34,597 nt of DNA from Deltaproteobacteria bacterium (GTDB lineage Bacteria; Desulfobacterota; RBG-13-43-22), in NCBI GenBank assembly GCA_016219225.1, contig JACRBX010000228.1:1-34597 (forward strand), in the 5' to 3' direction. Under the pieces are notes generated by a model. The model saw only the letters and a list, made by a program, of their open reading frames with translations. It made no database searches and had not been told where the DNA came from. Positions 1 to 7,463 of this stretch are shown one piece after another. Numbering within the stretch: the first letter of the stretch is position 1; each line of letters opens with the position of its first letter. The position numbers and the translations under genes were made by a program.

Positions 1-1011
1 AAATCCATGACCACTGAAACCGGTACAGAAGACAAAGCCCGGCACCTCGCTGGTCATCCCTAAGACAGGAATCCCATCCGACATCTGGTCAATCAGTCCG
101 GACCACATACGAATGACCTGCAAATTCTTGAGGACCGGAAAATAGTCCAGGACCATCCGGGAAATGGCCGGCCCGATAAAGTTAAAAAGGGGTTTTCCTT
201 CCCGATAGATGAAGTTCTCCGTCCCCACAAATCCCCCCCAAAAGAAAGAGCCGTGAAGGGTCTGTCGTCCGTAAAAAAGACCCCGGGCATGACCGAGCAT
301 CTGTTTAAAAAGAGGGGGATAGGGTTCGGTAATCAGGGCCTCGGTGAAGACCGGTTTCATAGGATAATCCAAACCCACCAGATTGGCGATCTTCCGTCCG
401 CCGATCCCGGCGGCGTTGACGACCAGATCGGTATCGAAGACTTGCCTATTGGTAACCACCTGGGTAACCCTGTTTTTTTTAAGCTTGATATCAACCGCTT
501 TCTCCTGGGTAAAAAACCGGGCCCCGAGACGTTTGGCCTTTAGAAAAAAACCGTAGGTGACCAAAAAAGGATTGGCGTGGCCGTCGGTAGGGCAATAAGT
601 GGCCCCGACTACCCTTTCCCCTACGAAAGGGTTAAGATCAAGGACCTGCTGACGGTCGATCATCTCCAGTTCCAGCCCGGCCGTCTTCTGATTCTCCACC
701 GATTTCCGCATGGTCACCAGGTCCTCTTCGCTGGTGCAGAGGCGGAGGTTTCCCCCCCGCACATATTCCACATCCATTTCCAGTTCTTCGTGAAGATGAC
801 CGAATAAACGGATGCTCTCCATGGCCAGGGGCATTTCTTTAAGGTTCCTGGCCGACTGCCGGACCCCACCGCCATTACTGCCCGAGGCCTCGCCGCCGAT
901 ATCCGACTTTTCAATCACCACGGGTTTAAGGCCTTCTTTGGCCAGGTTATAGGCCAGCGCACATCCCATAACCCCTCCGCCTATAATTACCACATCGGCT
1001 GTATTTGGCAT
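1..1011 (-). CDS. DadA-type FAD-dependent amine/amino-acid oxidoreductase, 3' end cut by window edge
   Basis: The reading frame runs without a stop from ATG 1011 to the left edge (337 codons). The N-terminus has a Rossmann FAD-binding motif, VVIIGGGVMGCALAYNLA, followed by the DAO-family second signature around residues 40-50 (EASGSNGGGVRQS). Near the cut end comes GFCTGFSGHGF, typical of the DAO/sarcosine oxidase/HcnC group. Family members are about 375-390 residues, so some 40-50 residues are missing. An AGGAG Shine-Dalgarno lies just upstream of the ATG. These enzymes oxidise secondary or primary amines and amino acids to imines with FAD. This is the last visible gene of the BMC operon. 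Together with the BFD protein, the [2Fe-2S] protein, the FAD/NAD protein and the ferredoxin it makes a full HcnABC / dye-linked proline dehydrogenase type enzyme set. The substrate cannot be read from sequence. Confidence 0.88.
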   Translation of the reverse strand, partial: MPNTADVVIIGGGVMGCALAYNLAKEGLKPVVIEKSDIGGEASGSNGGGVRQSARNLKEMPLAMESIRLFGHLHEELEMDVEYVRGGNLRLCTSEEDLVTMRKSVENQKTAGLELEMIDRQQVLDLNPFVGERVVGATYCPTDGHANPFLVTYGFFLKAKRLGARFFTQEKAVDIKLKKNRVTQVVTNRQVFDTDLVVNAAGIGGRKIANLVGLDYPMKPVFTEALITEPYPPLFKQMLGHARGLFYGRQTLHGSFFWGGFVGTENFIYREGKPLFNFIGPAISRMVLDYFPVLKNLQVIRMWSGLIDQMSDGIPVLGMTSEVPGFVFCTGFSGHGF

Positions 1012-1030
1012 CTTATCTCCTGAATTATTA

Positions 1031-1059
1031 GTGGAAACAGCCGAGGGCGGCTGTGCCAC
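1031..1059. repeat. Intercistronic hairpin before the DadA-type gene
   Basis: ACAGCCG (1037-1043) and CGGCTGT (1048-1054) are perfect inverted arms with an AGGG loop. An outer GTGG/CCAC pair (1031-1034, 1056-1059) extends the stem. It lies between the BFD gene and the DadA-type gene, in the transcribed 230-bp gap. It has no following T-run, so an mRNA processing or stability role is more likely than termination. Confidence 0.5.
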
Positions 1060-1070
1060 ATAAAACAAAT

Positions 1071-1200
1071 CCTATTTTCGAATCAAGCCCTCATGGACGC
1101 TTTCGACAGGCACCACGAAGGATGAAAAACCGAATATCGAATATCGAATATCGAATATCGAATACTGAATGTCGAAGGAAGGAAAAAACTACGAAATTCA
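1071..1200 (-). repeat. Interspersed repeat copy: palindromic element plus 7-bp tandem units, reversed
   Basis: On the minus strand this holds a CTTCGTGGTGCC...GAAAATAGG element like those at 16439-16720. Beside it is a tract of four ATTCGAT-type heptamers and a CCTTCGACATTCA segment shared with 9395-9545 and 16490-16590. It fills most of the gap between the BFD gene and the DadA-type gene. No gene is visible in the gap. Confidence 0.7.
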
Positions 1201-1241
1201 ATGTTCGATATTCTTTTTTCGATCCAAATCCCAGGACTTCC

Positions 1242-1904
1242 TTATCCCGTAGCCAAAACCGACAGGGGCAGGGGTCTCACCGGGGCCCGGGCCGTCATCG
1301 GCTCCAGGGCAGCGGGTGTCTGGCCCAACTCACGAGCCAGGATTTGGGTCACCAATCGCTCACAAGTCTGACCCTGACATAATCCCATGCCGGCCCGGGT
1401 AATTCGTTTAATCCCGCTTACGGTCTTAAGTCCATTTCGAATGGCTTCTTTGATCTCTCCTTTAGTGATCTCTTCGCAACGGCAGATGACCAGATCGTCG
1501 TCGTCAGCCGTTGCAGAGACTTTTCCCTCCTGCCTGGGAAGACCCTCCAGCCCTTTGAGTTTTTTAAAACGCTCAATGACCAGATTGACAATCCGATCAA
1601 CTTCTTCTTCGGCCATGGCCGTGTCTGTGGAAGGTTCAACGGTTGGATCAGGTGATGAGGTCCGGGCCTCCCTCTCTTTTTCCGGCCTTTGAGAGGTTGC
1701 CTCCTGTTTGCCGGGTCCGTCCGATGATTGATCCTTATCAGAAGGGGCCTCGGATAGGGGCTTATAAATAATCTCGATGTGATGTTCCCGGATTAAATCC
1801 AGGGCCGCGGCCGAAAGACGAACTTCTTCTCCAACCTCTATCGTCTTTTTACCTTGTCGGACGATCTCTTCTATGTCCTGGTAGAATATGAAATCAGGTG
1901 CCAT
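1242..1904 (-). CDS. BFD-type [2Fe-2S] protein with putative BMC-targeting N-terminus
   Basis: 220 aa from ATG 1904, chosen because AGGAG sits 6-7 nt upstream; an in-frame start at 1940 lacks this. Three parts are visible. Residues 1-50 form a beta-alpha-beta segment (VGEEVRLSAAALDLIREHHI) resembling the 'TPLARD' segment at the end of the neighbouring flavoprotein-like gene. Next is a Pro/Ser/Glu-rich linker, then an amphipathic helix (EEEVDRIVNLVIERFKKL) like known BMC encapsulation peptides. The last part is a BFD domain with CxC (VICRCEE) and C-x4-C (LCQGQTC) ligands. BFD domains relay electrons within HcnABC-like dehydrogenases. The likely role is to carry electrons from the FAD subunits and to bring the complex into the shell lumen; the second point is inference. 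Confidence 0.85.
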   Translation of the reverse strand: MAPDFIFYQDIEEIVRQGKKTIEVGEEVRLSAAALDLIREHHIEIIYKPLSEAPSDKDQSSDGPGKQEATSQRPEKEREARTSSPDPTVEPSTDTAMAEEEVDRIVNLVIERFKKLKGLEGLPRQEGKVSATADDDDLVICRCEEITKGEIKEAIRNGLKTVSGIKRITRAGMGLCQGQTCERLVTQILARELGQTPAALEPMTARAPVRPLPLSVLATG

Positions 1905-1972
1905 GGTTTTCTCCTGCGAATAACTTCCTATCGTAATCACTGGATCGTTGGGCCTTCATGGACCGATAATCC

Positions 1973-2590
1973 TCATTCTTTGCGGCCTTTAAGGCCGGAG
2001 AGGGTCTCCACCACCTTACTGGCCGCGGCCAGAACTTCCGATTCCGTCCCGGCTAAGTAGAGCCGTCCGGCGGCACCAAAAAAGGAAATATCGACCAGGC
2101 GCACATTACAGTGTTTTTCCGCTTCATTGGCAGCGATCGAAGAATAGGCCGCCGGGGTCACTTCCAGCAGATAAACATCATCGTTCCCTAATATGAGCAT
2201 ACCCCGGCTGTTCCGGTTGATAATGACCGCCTGGTAGGGATCGATTTTGTTGACAATACTGGTGGCCAGGATTTTAGGAGACAGCCGGTCTTCTTCCTTG
2301 AGCCCGATTTCATCCAAGATCATCCGCCCGGCATGGAGGACTTCTTCCTGATCAAAGGAGTGAATTTCCAGCATGCCGTATCTTCTTTCCACAATCATTT
2401 CTCCTGGCCGGGCGTTGGTCACTTTGAGAGCAATGTCGGTCAGACGGTTAATTTCGATGCCCGGCACTACTTCCACAAAAAGGGAGGCCATTCCCTCCAC
2501 CGGAAGAAATCCCCGGCATCGGCAGGCAAACAGGGAGGCAAATTGAGGCTGCAGGCGGTCAAGATGGCAATAGGCACGTAGCTCAGGCAT
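1973..2590 (-). CDS. BMC-T (tandem BMC domain) shell protein
   Basis: 205 aa. Two BMC-like units can be seen. The first runs roughly over residues 36-95 (SLFVEVVPGIEINRLTDIAL ... VERRYGMLEI). The second runs roughly over residues 130-200 (VYLLEVTPAAYSSIAANEAE ... FFGAAGRLYLAGTESEV) and matches the BMC pattern of strand-helix-'AAneA.kaanV' and 'GRlyLaGteaeV'. It is not the PduB, EutL or PduT type; it looks like a separate trimeric BMC-T class. It lies between the flavoprotein-like and BFD genes. Trimeric BMC-T proteins form pseudohexameric tiles, often with gated pores. The family call is from the pattern only, so a structural check would be needed to rule out a different fold. Confidence 0.75.
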   Translation of the reverse strand: MPELRAYCHLDRLQPQFASLFACRCRGFLPVEGMASLFVEVVPGIEINRLTDIALKVTNARPGEMIVERRYGMLEIHSFDQEEVLHAGRMILDEIGLKEEDRLSPKILATSIVNKIDPYQAVIINRNSRGMLILGNDDVYLLEVTPAAYSSIAANEAEKHCNVRLVDISFFGAAGRLYLAGTESEVLAAASKVVETLSGLKGRKE

Positions 2591-2717
2591 GGACGAATCT
2601 CCTTATAACGATAGATTCTGATGTTACGGATTGCGGGTTGAGAAAGTATAAATTTTTTTAGACCACTCTTAACGCGCAACGCGCAACAGAAAAATTTCAA
2701 ACATTTTTGAATAGGAC

Positions 2718-3515
2718 TCATGTCTCATCAACAACGATCCCGAGTTCTTTGATTAAATCCCGGGCCAAGGGGGTGATGAGACCCCCAGGGACCAGTCTGA
2801 TGACCTTCTTCTGCCCCTCAGCAGCCAAACGGACCTCCTTGGCTGTGATCAACTCCAGCCCAGGAGCATTTTTTTCTTCTGAAACCTCGGAAGGACTTGT
2901 CGATCCGGGTAAAGGGTTTCCCGTTGTCAAGCGTACAAAGGTCTCCGCCAACTGATGGGTCGGGCAAAAGGTCATCCCAAAACGTTCCAACTTTTTTAAT
3001 TGGTTCTCGATTTCCTCTTTTATCGCTTGATTGACCAGCAGGTCGCAGACCATAAAACCGTCCCGGCAGGCCAGCACTTTTTTGCCCTGGATCAAGGCCG
3101 AAAAAACCAGCCGGGATTCCGGGTCATCACAGCTCAGATGGGCCACCTTGGAAGCCACCGTCAGGCATAAGGTGGGCAGTACCAGCCAATCGGCCCGGGC
3201 CAACACCTTTTCCAGACCTTCCGGTTTAACCGTGTCCAGGATACACGGGGTCCCGGCGCGATTGCGCACATCAGACCCGCAGACCCAAGAACGGGCCGAG
3301 GGAGCGGTATAGACCCCGGACCAGCCGGCCGCGGCTTCCAGGGCAGGCAACTGTTTCAAGGCATCTTCCAAACGACGAACACCGGCCTGAAATATGATCA
3401 AGACCCGGGGACCGTGGGGCGTTTGAGAAGGTGACCTGGCCTTGCCCCCTCTGTTCAATTCAGAGAGGACTTCCAAGACCAGCTTCCGGATTTCTTCCTT
3501 AGTGATCGTGACCAT
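2718..3515 (-). CDS. BMC-associated flavoprotein-like protein with N-terminal encapsulation-type helix
   Basis: 265 aa. It starts with an amphipathic helix, ITKEEIRKLVLEVLSEL, the standard look of a BMC encapsulation peptide, followed by a Ser/Gly/Pro-rich linker. The core (GPRVLIIFQAGVRRLEDAL ... ADWLVLPTLCLTVASKVAHL ... ALIQGKKVLACRDGF) resembles the flavoprotein/PF02441-like proteins found in several BMC loci. The C-terminus carries GGLITPLARDLIKELGIVV, a segment recurring in BMC-associated proteins. The stop is 127 nt upstream of the next gene; the start is 18 nt from the end of eutJ. Its function is unknown. A flavin-binding lumen protein is the best guess, and I see no catalytic residue that decides it. 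Confidence 0.7.
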   Translation of the reverse strand: MVTITKEEIRKLVLEVLSELNRGGKARSPSQTPHGPRVLIIFQAGVRRLEDALKQLPALEAAAGWSGVYTAPSARSWVCGSDVRNRAGTPCILDTVKPEGLEKVLARADWLVLPTLCLTVASKVAHLSCDDPESRLVFSALIQGKKVLACRDGFMVCDLLVNQAIKEEIENQLKKLERFGMTFCPTHQLAETFVRLTTGNPLPGSTSPSEVSEEKNAPGLELITAKEVRLAAEGQKKVIRLVPGGLITPLARDLIKELGIVVDET

Positions 3516-3533
3516 AATGGTTTCGCCTCTCCC

Positions 3534-4385
3534 TCAAGAGGCCTTGGAATAGGATGTAAAGATAATTTTTTCTTCCAGACAGGAAAGGGCGATACCATAG
3601 GGAGTTATCCCCTGAGGGGCCTCGGGCCGAAAAACTTCCAGGCCGAGATTCTCGGCTACCAGTTCGGTCAACCCCTCCAATTGGCAGGTCCCTCCCACCA
3701 GACAGATCTTTTTAATATTCCCGAATCCGTTCAGGGCTGAGCGGATAATAGTGGAGATCTTGTCAATCACCGGACGGACGATGGGCAGGCATTCCTGTTG
3801 CCGGGCCTGGTCGGTTTTAATCCTTTCGGCCTGTTCAAAGCTGATCTTCAAATGTCCGGCCAGGACCAGGGAAAGGTGGACCCCGCCGGTAGCCTCATCG
3901 CAGGTCCGGATGATCCTGCCGTCCTGGATCAGGGCCACCCCGGTAGTGCCACCACCCACATCGACAATCGCCCCGTCTTCCAGATTGAGAACCCGGTTGG
4001 CGGCTGTAGGTTCATCAAGGACATTGAGCACCTCCAGACCCGCCCCCTGGAGGATATAGGTGGTGGTATGGATGTTTCCGGATTCCGTTTGAGGGGGATA
4101 GGAGGTAGCCCCTTTTTCAATGGGCAGGGGGCTGCGGGTTCGGATCTCGGCCATTAATTCCTTCAACAGGGCGAGTGTGCCCGGATAGTCAATGATCAGT
4201 CCGCTGCCAATTCCTTCGGATTGCCGCATAAGGGCTGCCCTCGGGAAGCCTTGCTCATCCACCACGATGACCTTGCTCTTACAGGTCCCCAGGTCCACAC
4301 CAGCCCATAATTCCCCCGCCCCTGAAAAATCCCAGTGTTCCGGGCGATTCATGATTCGATTGAGGGTGTCGAGGGGCTTCATCAT
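3534..4385 (-). CDS. eutJ: EutJ-like actin/DnaK-fold ATPase
   Basis: 283 aa from ATG 4385, close to the roughly 280 aa of EutJ. The open frame extends further upstream to 4673, but that part is low-complexity Arg/Gly-rich shadow sequence overlapping the pduT-like gene. The ATG 4385 start overlaps the upstream stop as ATGA (4382-4385). ASKHA landmarks are present: phosphate-1 GVDLGTCKSKVIVVDEQG, EPTAANRVL, phosphate-2 AIVDVGGGTTGVALI, and the adenosine motif CLVGGTCQLEGL. EutJ is a chaperone-like protein of ethanolamine and other metabolosome operons; its exact role is still unclear. Its presence supports a metabolosome-type rather than a carboxysome-type BMC. Confidence 0.88.
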   Translation of the reverse strand: MMKPLDTLNRIMNRPEHWDFSGAGELWAGVDLGTCKSKVIVVDEQGFPRAALMRQSEGIGSGLIIDYPGTLALLKELMAEIRTRSPLPIEKGATSYPPQTESGNIHTTTYILQGAGLEVLNVLDEPTAANRVLNLEDGAIVDVGGGTTGVALIQDGRIIRTCDEATGGVHLSLVLAGHLKISFEQAERIKTDQARQQECLPIVRPVIDKISTIIRSALNGFGNIKKICLVGGTCQLEGLTELVAENLGLEVFRPEAPQGITPYGIALSCLEEKIIFTSYSKAS

Positions 4386-4933
4386 ATCAAATTGGGATAG
4401 AGTTCCCGGCTCAAGGAAGGGATGACCACATGGCTCAGGATCAAGCCTTCCTCTTCCAGGGCCTCCAACCCGGCGCTGACGGCGGCCTGGACCGAGCCCA
4501 CATCCCCGGTCAGGGTCACATAGGATTTTCCGGCCAGACCGGTGGCACAGCGAATCTCGATGATTTCCACCTCGGCTGCTTTGACCGCCGCATCGGCCGC
4601 CATGATACAGGAGGCCGACGAAAAGGTTTCTATAATCCCCAGGGCGCCTATTCGGGGAATCGGGGTCGCACAACTGAGGGCCGGAAAAATGCTCGGGTGC
4701 ACATTGGGAATAACAAAAGAATCCACCAGGAATTCACCGGCCGTTTCTTTGCCCACCGCTACTGAGTTCTGGACCGAACCCACATCCCCGGCGATCATGG
4801 CCAGATAGCGGCCGGGGCAGACCGGACGGGCCATGATGAGTTCCACGCTGGCCGCCTTGATCATTTCATCGGCGGAGTGGATCCCTTTGGCCACGCTGTT
4901 GAGTTCAATCAGTCCTATGGCTTTGAAATCCAT
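4382..4933 (-). CDS. pduT: PduT-like BMC-T shell protein with pore [4Fe-4S] cysteine
   Basis: 183 aa with two BMC domains (residues 4-85 and about 95-175), matching PduT in length and sequence, including VHPSIFPALS after the first domain. The key cysteine of PduT is conserved as Cys39 in ARPVCPGRY. In PduT three such cysteines, one per subunit, hold a [4Fe-4S] cluster at the trimer pore. The gene is 78 nt downstream of the pduS-like gene and overlaps eutJ by 4 nt. Known PduT and PduS act together, and the cluster is thought to pass electrons across the shell. Here that would allow electron export without an NAD-recycling alcohol dehydrogenase. Confidence 0.93.
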   Translation of the reverse strand: MDFKAIGLIELNSVAKGIHSADEMIKAASVELIMARPVCPGRYLAMIAGDVGSVQNSVAVGKETAGEFLVDSFVIPNVHPSIFPALSCATPIPRIGALGIIETFSSASCIMAADAAVKAAEVEIIEIRCATGLAGKSYVTLTGDVGSVQAAVSAGLEALEEEGLILSHVVIPSLSRELYPNLI

Positions 4934-5011
4934 GGTCTATCCTTTAATGAGAAAATACCGTTCGTCGTTGAGCGTTCGGCGTAATAATTTTCATCGAATT
5001 TTTCATGCTTT

Positions 5012-6358
5012 TCAGCGCCCTCCGGGGCTCACCTGTTTGATAACGACCTCTTCCCCGACCGAAACGACCACCCCACTCAGACTGGCATGGATCCTGGCTC
5101 CCAGGGCCTTTTCCGGGATCTCGCCTATCAGGTCCCCTTTTTTAACCCGGTCGCCGGGTTTGACCACCGGCACGGCCGGGGCCCCCAGGTGTTGTTTCAG
5201 GGGAATCCTGACCTGGTCTATCCGGATTTCCAAGGGGAATAAATTTGGATGCACATCATAGCGCCCGATCTGCAGCCGTTCCATCAGCCGTTTGGTAGGG
5301 ATCTTCCGTCCTTCCCTAAAGGCCGAGGGATGGTAGGCCTCCCGTTTCGGAGAACGCTTTATGCCCTGGGCCAGCAAACTTCTTTTGATCTGGGCATTCA
5401 CTTCCCTGGGAGAGATCATCATAGGGCAGGCATATTTCTCGCACACCCCGCACTCTGAGCAGATCAGGGTATCCTTCTGGACCTCCAGTGCCGCTGGAGC
5501 AGCGCCTAATTGTCGCATAATTTTGTGAGGGGCCAATGTGTGTCCTAACAGGCTCCGGGGGCATAGATCCGTACAGCGGGAACATTGACAGCAGACCAGG
5601 CGGGTGATGTTCCGAAGCCGGTCCGGGTCCTTGATTTTATCGGCCACCACCGGGTGATCCGGGGCCAGGACCAAAACCCCGCTGGTCGTCTTGGTTACCG
5701 GCGCAGTCAGGTCCGAGACCACCTGGCCCATCATGGGTCCGCCCAGGACGACTTTATAATCCGTGATCAAGGCTCCCCCGGCCAGGTCGATAACCTCCCC
5801 TACGGAAAGGCCGATGGGCACTTTCAGGATGCACGGCCGGGCCACTTCTCCCCCAACGGTCAGGTACCGGTCTACCACAGGTTTTTTTTCATCCACGGCC
5901 CGGGCAATATTCAAAAGGGACTCTACGTTACTGACTACGGCCCCGACCTGAAGTGGAAGCCCCCCCTCGGGGACCACCCTTTTCATGACCTCATAGACCA
6001 GGACCTGCTCATCCCCGGCCGGATAAAAGTCGCCCAATTCAAAAACATCGATCCCCTGGAAAGGCCCTTTGCCGGCCTTCTCCCGGGCCGCGGCCATGGC
6101 CTCCCGGTGCTTCCCCTTTAAACAGAGGGTCCCCTGAACGGCCCCGGTGCACTCCATGACCAGGCGGAGACCCCGAAGGAGGCGATCGGCTTCATGCTCA
6201 ACCAGATAGGGATCACTCATCAGCAGCGGCTCACAGGAGGCCCCGTTGCCCAGGACCCGTTCCACCCGGGCCTGTAATTTGACGTGGGTAGGAAAACCGG
6301 CCCCTCCGGCACCAACTACCCCGGCTTCCTTTACCCGGTCGATAATCCCCTGGCTCAT
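5012..6358 (-). CDS. pduS: PduS/RnfC-like flavin and Fe-S oxidoreductase
   Basis: 448 aa, the usual PduS length. The N-terminus has the Gly-rich nucleotide/flavin motif GVVGAGGAGFPTHVKL. A SLBB-like segment follows near residues 170-200 (GEVARPCILKVPIGLSVGEV). Two [4Fe-4S] motifs are seen, CCQCSRCTDLCP and CSECGVCEKYACP. The C-terminus is a biotinyl/lipoyl-like barrel (VKPGDRVKKGDLIGEI), as in RnfC. The start codon overlaps the eutN stop as ATGA (6355-6358). PduS reduces cobalamin in propanediol BMCs, but no B12-dependent enzyme is visible here. An electron transfer role between the lumen dehydrogenase and the PduT cluster is the better reading; this is inference. Confidence 0.93.
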   Translation of the reverse strand: MSQGIIDRVKEAGVVGAGGAGFPTHVKLQARVERVLGNGASCEPLLMSDPYLVEHEADRLLRGLRLVMECTGAVQGTLCLKGKHREAMAAAREKAGKGPFQGIDVFELGDFYPAGDEQVLVYEVMKRVVPEGGLPLQVGAVVSNVESLLNIARAVDEKKPVVDRYLTVGGEVARPCILKVPIGLSVGEVIDLAGGALITDYKVVLGGPMMGQVVSDLTAPVTKTTSGVLVLAPDHPVVADKIKDPDRLRNITRLVCCQCSRCTDLCPRSLLGHTLAPHKIMRQLGAAPAALEVQKDTLICSECGVCEKYACPMMISPREVNAQIKRSLLAQGIKRSPKREAYHPSAFREGRKIPTKRLMERLQIGRYDVHPNLFPLEIRIDQVRIPLKQHLGAPAVPVVKPGDRVKKGDLIGEIPEKALGARIHASLSGVVVSVGEEVVIKQVSPGGR

Positions 6359-6651
6359 GATTGACCTGATTTTTTCTGATCCTTGGGCATCTCCAGGCTG
6401 TCCACAATCCCCACCACTGCGGCATCCACGGGGATCAATTCCTCTTTGTTAAAGGCCTGCATGGCCGGGCTGCCCTGGGTGACAAGGACCAGTTCTCCAA
6501 TACCCGCCCCGATTTCATCTGCCGCCACCAGGATATCGCCGGCCGGCATCAGTCCCTTGCCCAAAGGTTGTACAAAGAGGAGCCTCAGGGCGTGGATCTT
6601 GTCATTTTTTTTGGTGGACCAAACGTTTCCCACTACTCGCGCGATTTTCAT
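6355..6651 (-). CDS. eutN: EutN/CcmL/PduN-type BMC-P pentameric vertex protein
   Basis: 98 aa, typical for the family. Landmarks are MKIARVVGNVWSTKKND at the start, LLFVQPL, VAADEIGAGIGELVLVTQGS in the middle, and PVDAAVVGIVDSL near the end. These pentamers cap the vertices of the icosahedral shell, so this gene together with the BMC-H and BMC-T genes shows that a closed shell can form. It is translationally coupled to the pduS-like gene. A repeat copy lies in the gap on its upstream side. Confidence 0.95.
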   Translation of the reverse strand: MKIARVVGNVWSTKKNDKIHALRLLFVQPLGKGLMPAGDILVAADEIGAGIGELVLVTQGSPAMQAFNKEELIPVDAAVVGIVDSLEMPKDQKKSGQS

Positions 6652-6701
6652 AAAACCCTTCCCGATAACCGGATATTCTGATCCAGGCCGAATCCTTTTT
6701 G

Positions 6702-6800
6702 AATTAGGACGCAGATTTTCGCCGATACTCGCAGATAATTATTCTATTTTATCCTGTCAATCTGCGTTCATCGGCGTCCAAAATGGAAATTCCTATACTT
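6702..6800 (+). repeat. Interspersed palindromic repeat, copy 1 of 3 (GGACGCAGATT family)
   Basis: About 100 bp with inverted ends GGACGC (6707-6712) and GCGTCC (6774-6779), inner AGATTTTCGCCGAT and CAATCTGCG arms, and the tail GGAAATTCCTATACT. Copies 2 and 3 are at 28227-28330 and 30441-30546 in the same orientation. This copy lies inside the BMC operon between the permuted BMC-H gene and eutN. No gene is seen here. Confidence 0.85.
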
Positions 6801-6830
6801 TTTAATTACGGAAACAGGCCCCGAAAGGGA

Positions 6831-7136
6831 TTATCCCAATCCGTCCTGGGCTTGAATGGCCTCCAGACTGGCCTTAACGGCGGCAATCTCCCCGAATATC
6901 CCGATCATGGTCAGGTGCTGGGGACAGCTTCCTTTGAGGTCGACCACGTGGACCTCAGCGGCCTTTTCGGCAATGTCGGCCGCGGCGATCATATCCACCA
7001 GCCTCCCCTGGACCAATCCCACGGCACTGAAGCTGAGGATGTCCAGCGTCTTCTTGCCGGCCGAACCCATGCGGGTCATGAGGATGTCAATTACCCCCGG
7101 ACCGGGGTGGGTAATAAACTGGATATTCAACGCCAT
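6831..7136 (-). CDS. Circularly permuted BMC-H shell protein (PduU/EutS-like)
   Basis: 101 aa with the PduU/EutS order: an N-terminal strand region (NIQFITHPGPGVIDILMTRM), then a Gly/Ala hinge, then the main BMC part (AVGLVQGRLVDMIAAADIAEKA ... HLTMIGIFGEIAAVKASLEA). It is shorter at the N-terminus than PduU and lacks the extra strands that form PduU's beta-barrel cap. Hexamers of this type tile the facets. It follows the PduA-like gene by 22 nt and shares its likely transcript. Confidence 0.87.
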   Translation of the reverse strand: MALNIQFITHPGPGVIDILMTRMGSAGKKTLDILSFSAVGLVQGRLVDMIAAADIAEKAAEVHVVDLKGSCPQHLTMIGIFGEIAAVKASLEAIQAQDGLG

Positions 7137-7158
7137 GGTTAACCTTTATTTCCCGGCG

Positions 7159-7440
7159 TTATTTCTCGGCCTTGGGAATAATGAACTCGATATCGCCGTG
7201 GGGTCTGGGAATGACATGCACAGACAGGAGTTCTCCGACCCTTTTGGCCGCGGCCCCGCCGGCATCGGTGGCCGCTTTGACCGCTCCCACGTCCCCCCGG
7301 ACAAATATGGTCACCAAACCGCCGCCCACATGTTCTTTACCGACCATCTTGACGTTGGCCGCTTTGACCATCGCGTCGGCCGCCTCGATGGCTCCGACCA
7401 ATCCTTTAGTTTCAACCATACCTAATGCTTGTTCAGCCAT
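7159..7440 (-). CDS. pduA: PduA/EutM-type BMC-H hexameric shell protein
   Basis: 93 aa and very close to PduA through the whole domain ([20 protein letters not shown] ... [19 protein letters not shown] ... [11 protein letters not shown]). The pore loop reads HVGGGLVT, so the residue equivalent to PduA Ser40 is Gly40, as in EutM-like proteins. That changes pore chemistry and could matter for which small molecule enters. Hexamers of this protein form the bulk of the facets. It is the first shell gene after the ferredoxin gene (24-nt gap). Confidence 0.97.
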   Translation of the reverse strand: MAEQALGMVETKGLVGAIEAADAMVKAANVKMVGKEHVGGGLVTIFVRGDVGAVKAATDAGGAAAKRVGELLSVHVIPRPHGDIEFIIPKAEK

Positions 7441-7463
7441 GTTTTCTTACCTCCTGCTTTTAT

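Noticed and set aside
1130-1180. Tandem ATTCGAT units as a possible CRISPR or iteron array
   Set aside because: Units are only 7 bp with no spacers and no cas or replication gene is near. The same tract recurs in other gaps, which fits an interspersed repeat.
3798-4157. 119-aa plus-strand frame inside eutJ, and many similar antisense frames in the BMC operon
   Set aside because: They are antisense shadows of well-supported genes with low-complexity Gly/Pro/Arg products and no ribosome sites.
4386-4673. Upstream extension of the eutJ frame (96 codons)
   Set aside because: It is Arg/Gly/Pro-rich shadow sequence overlapping the pduT-like gene. The ATGA junction at 4382-4385 gives a better start and the usual EutJ length.
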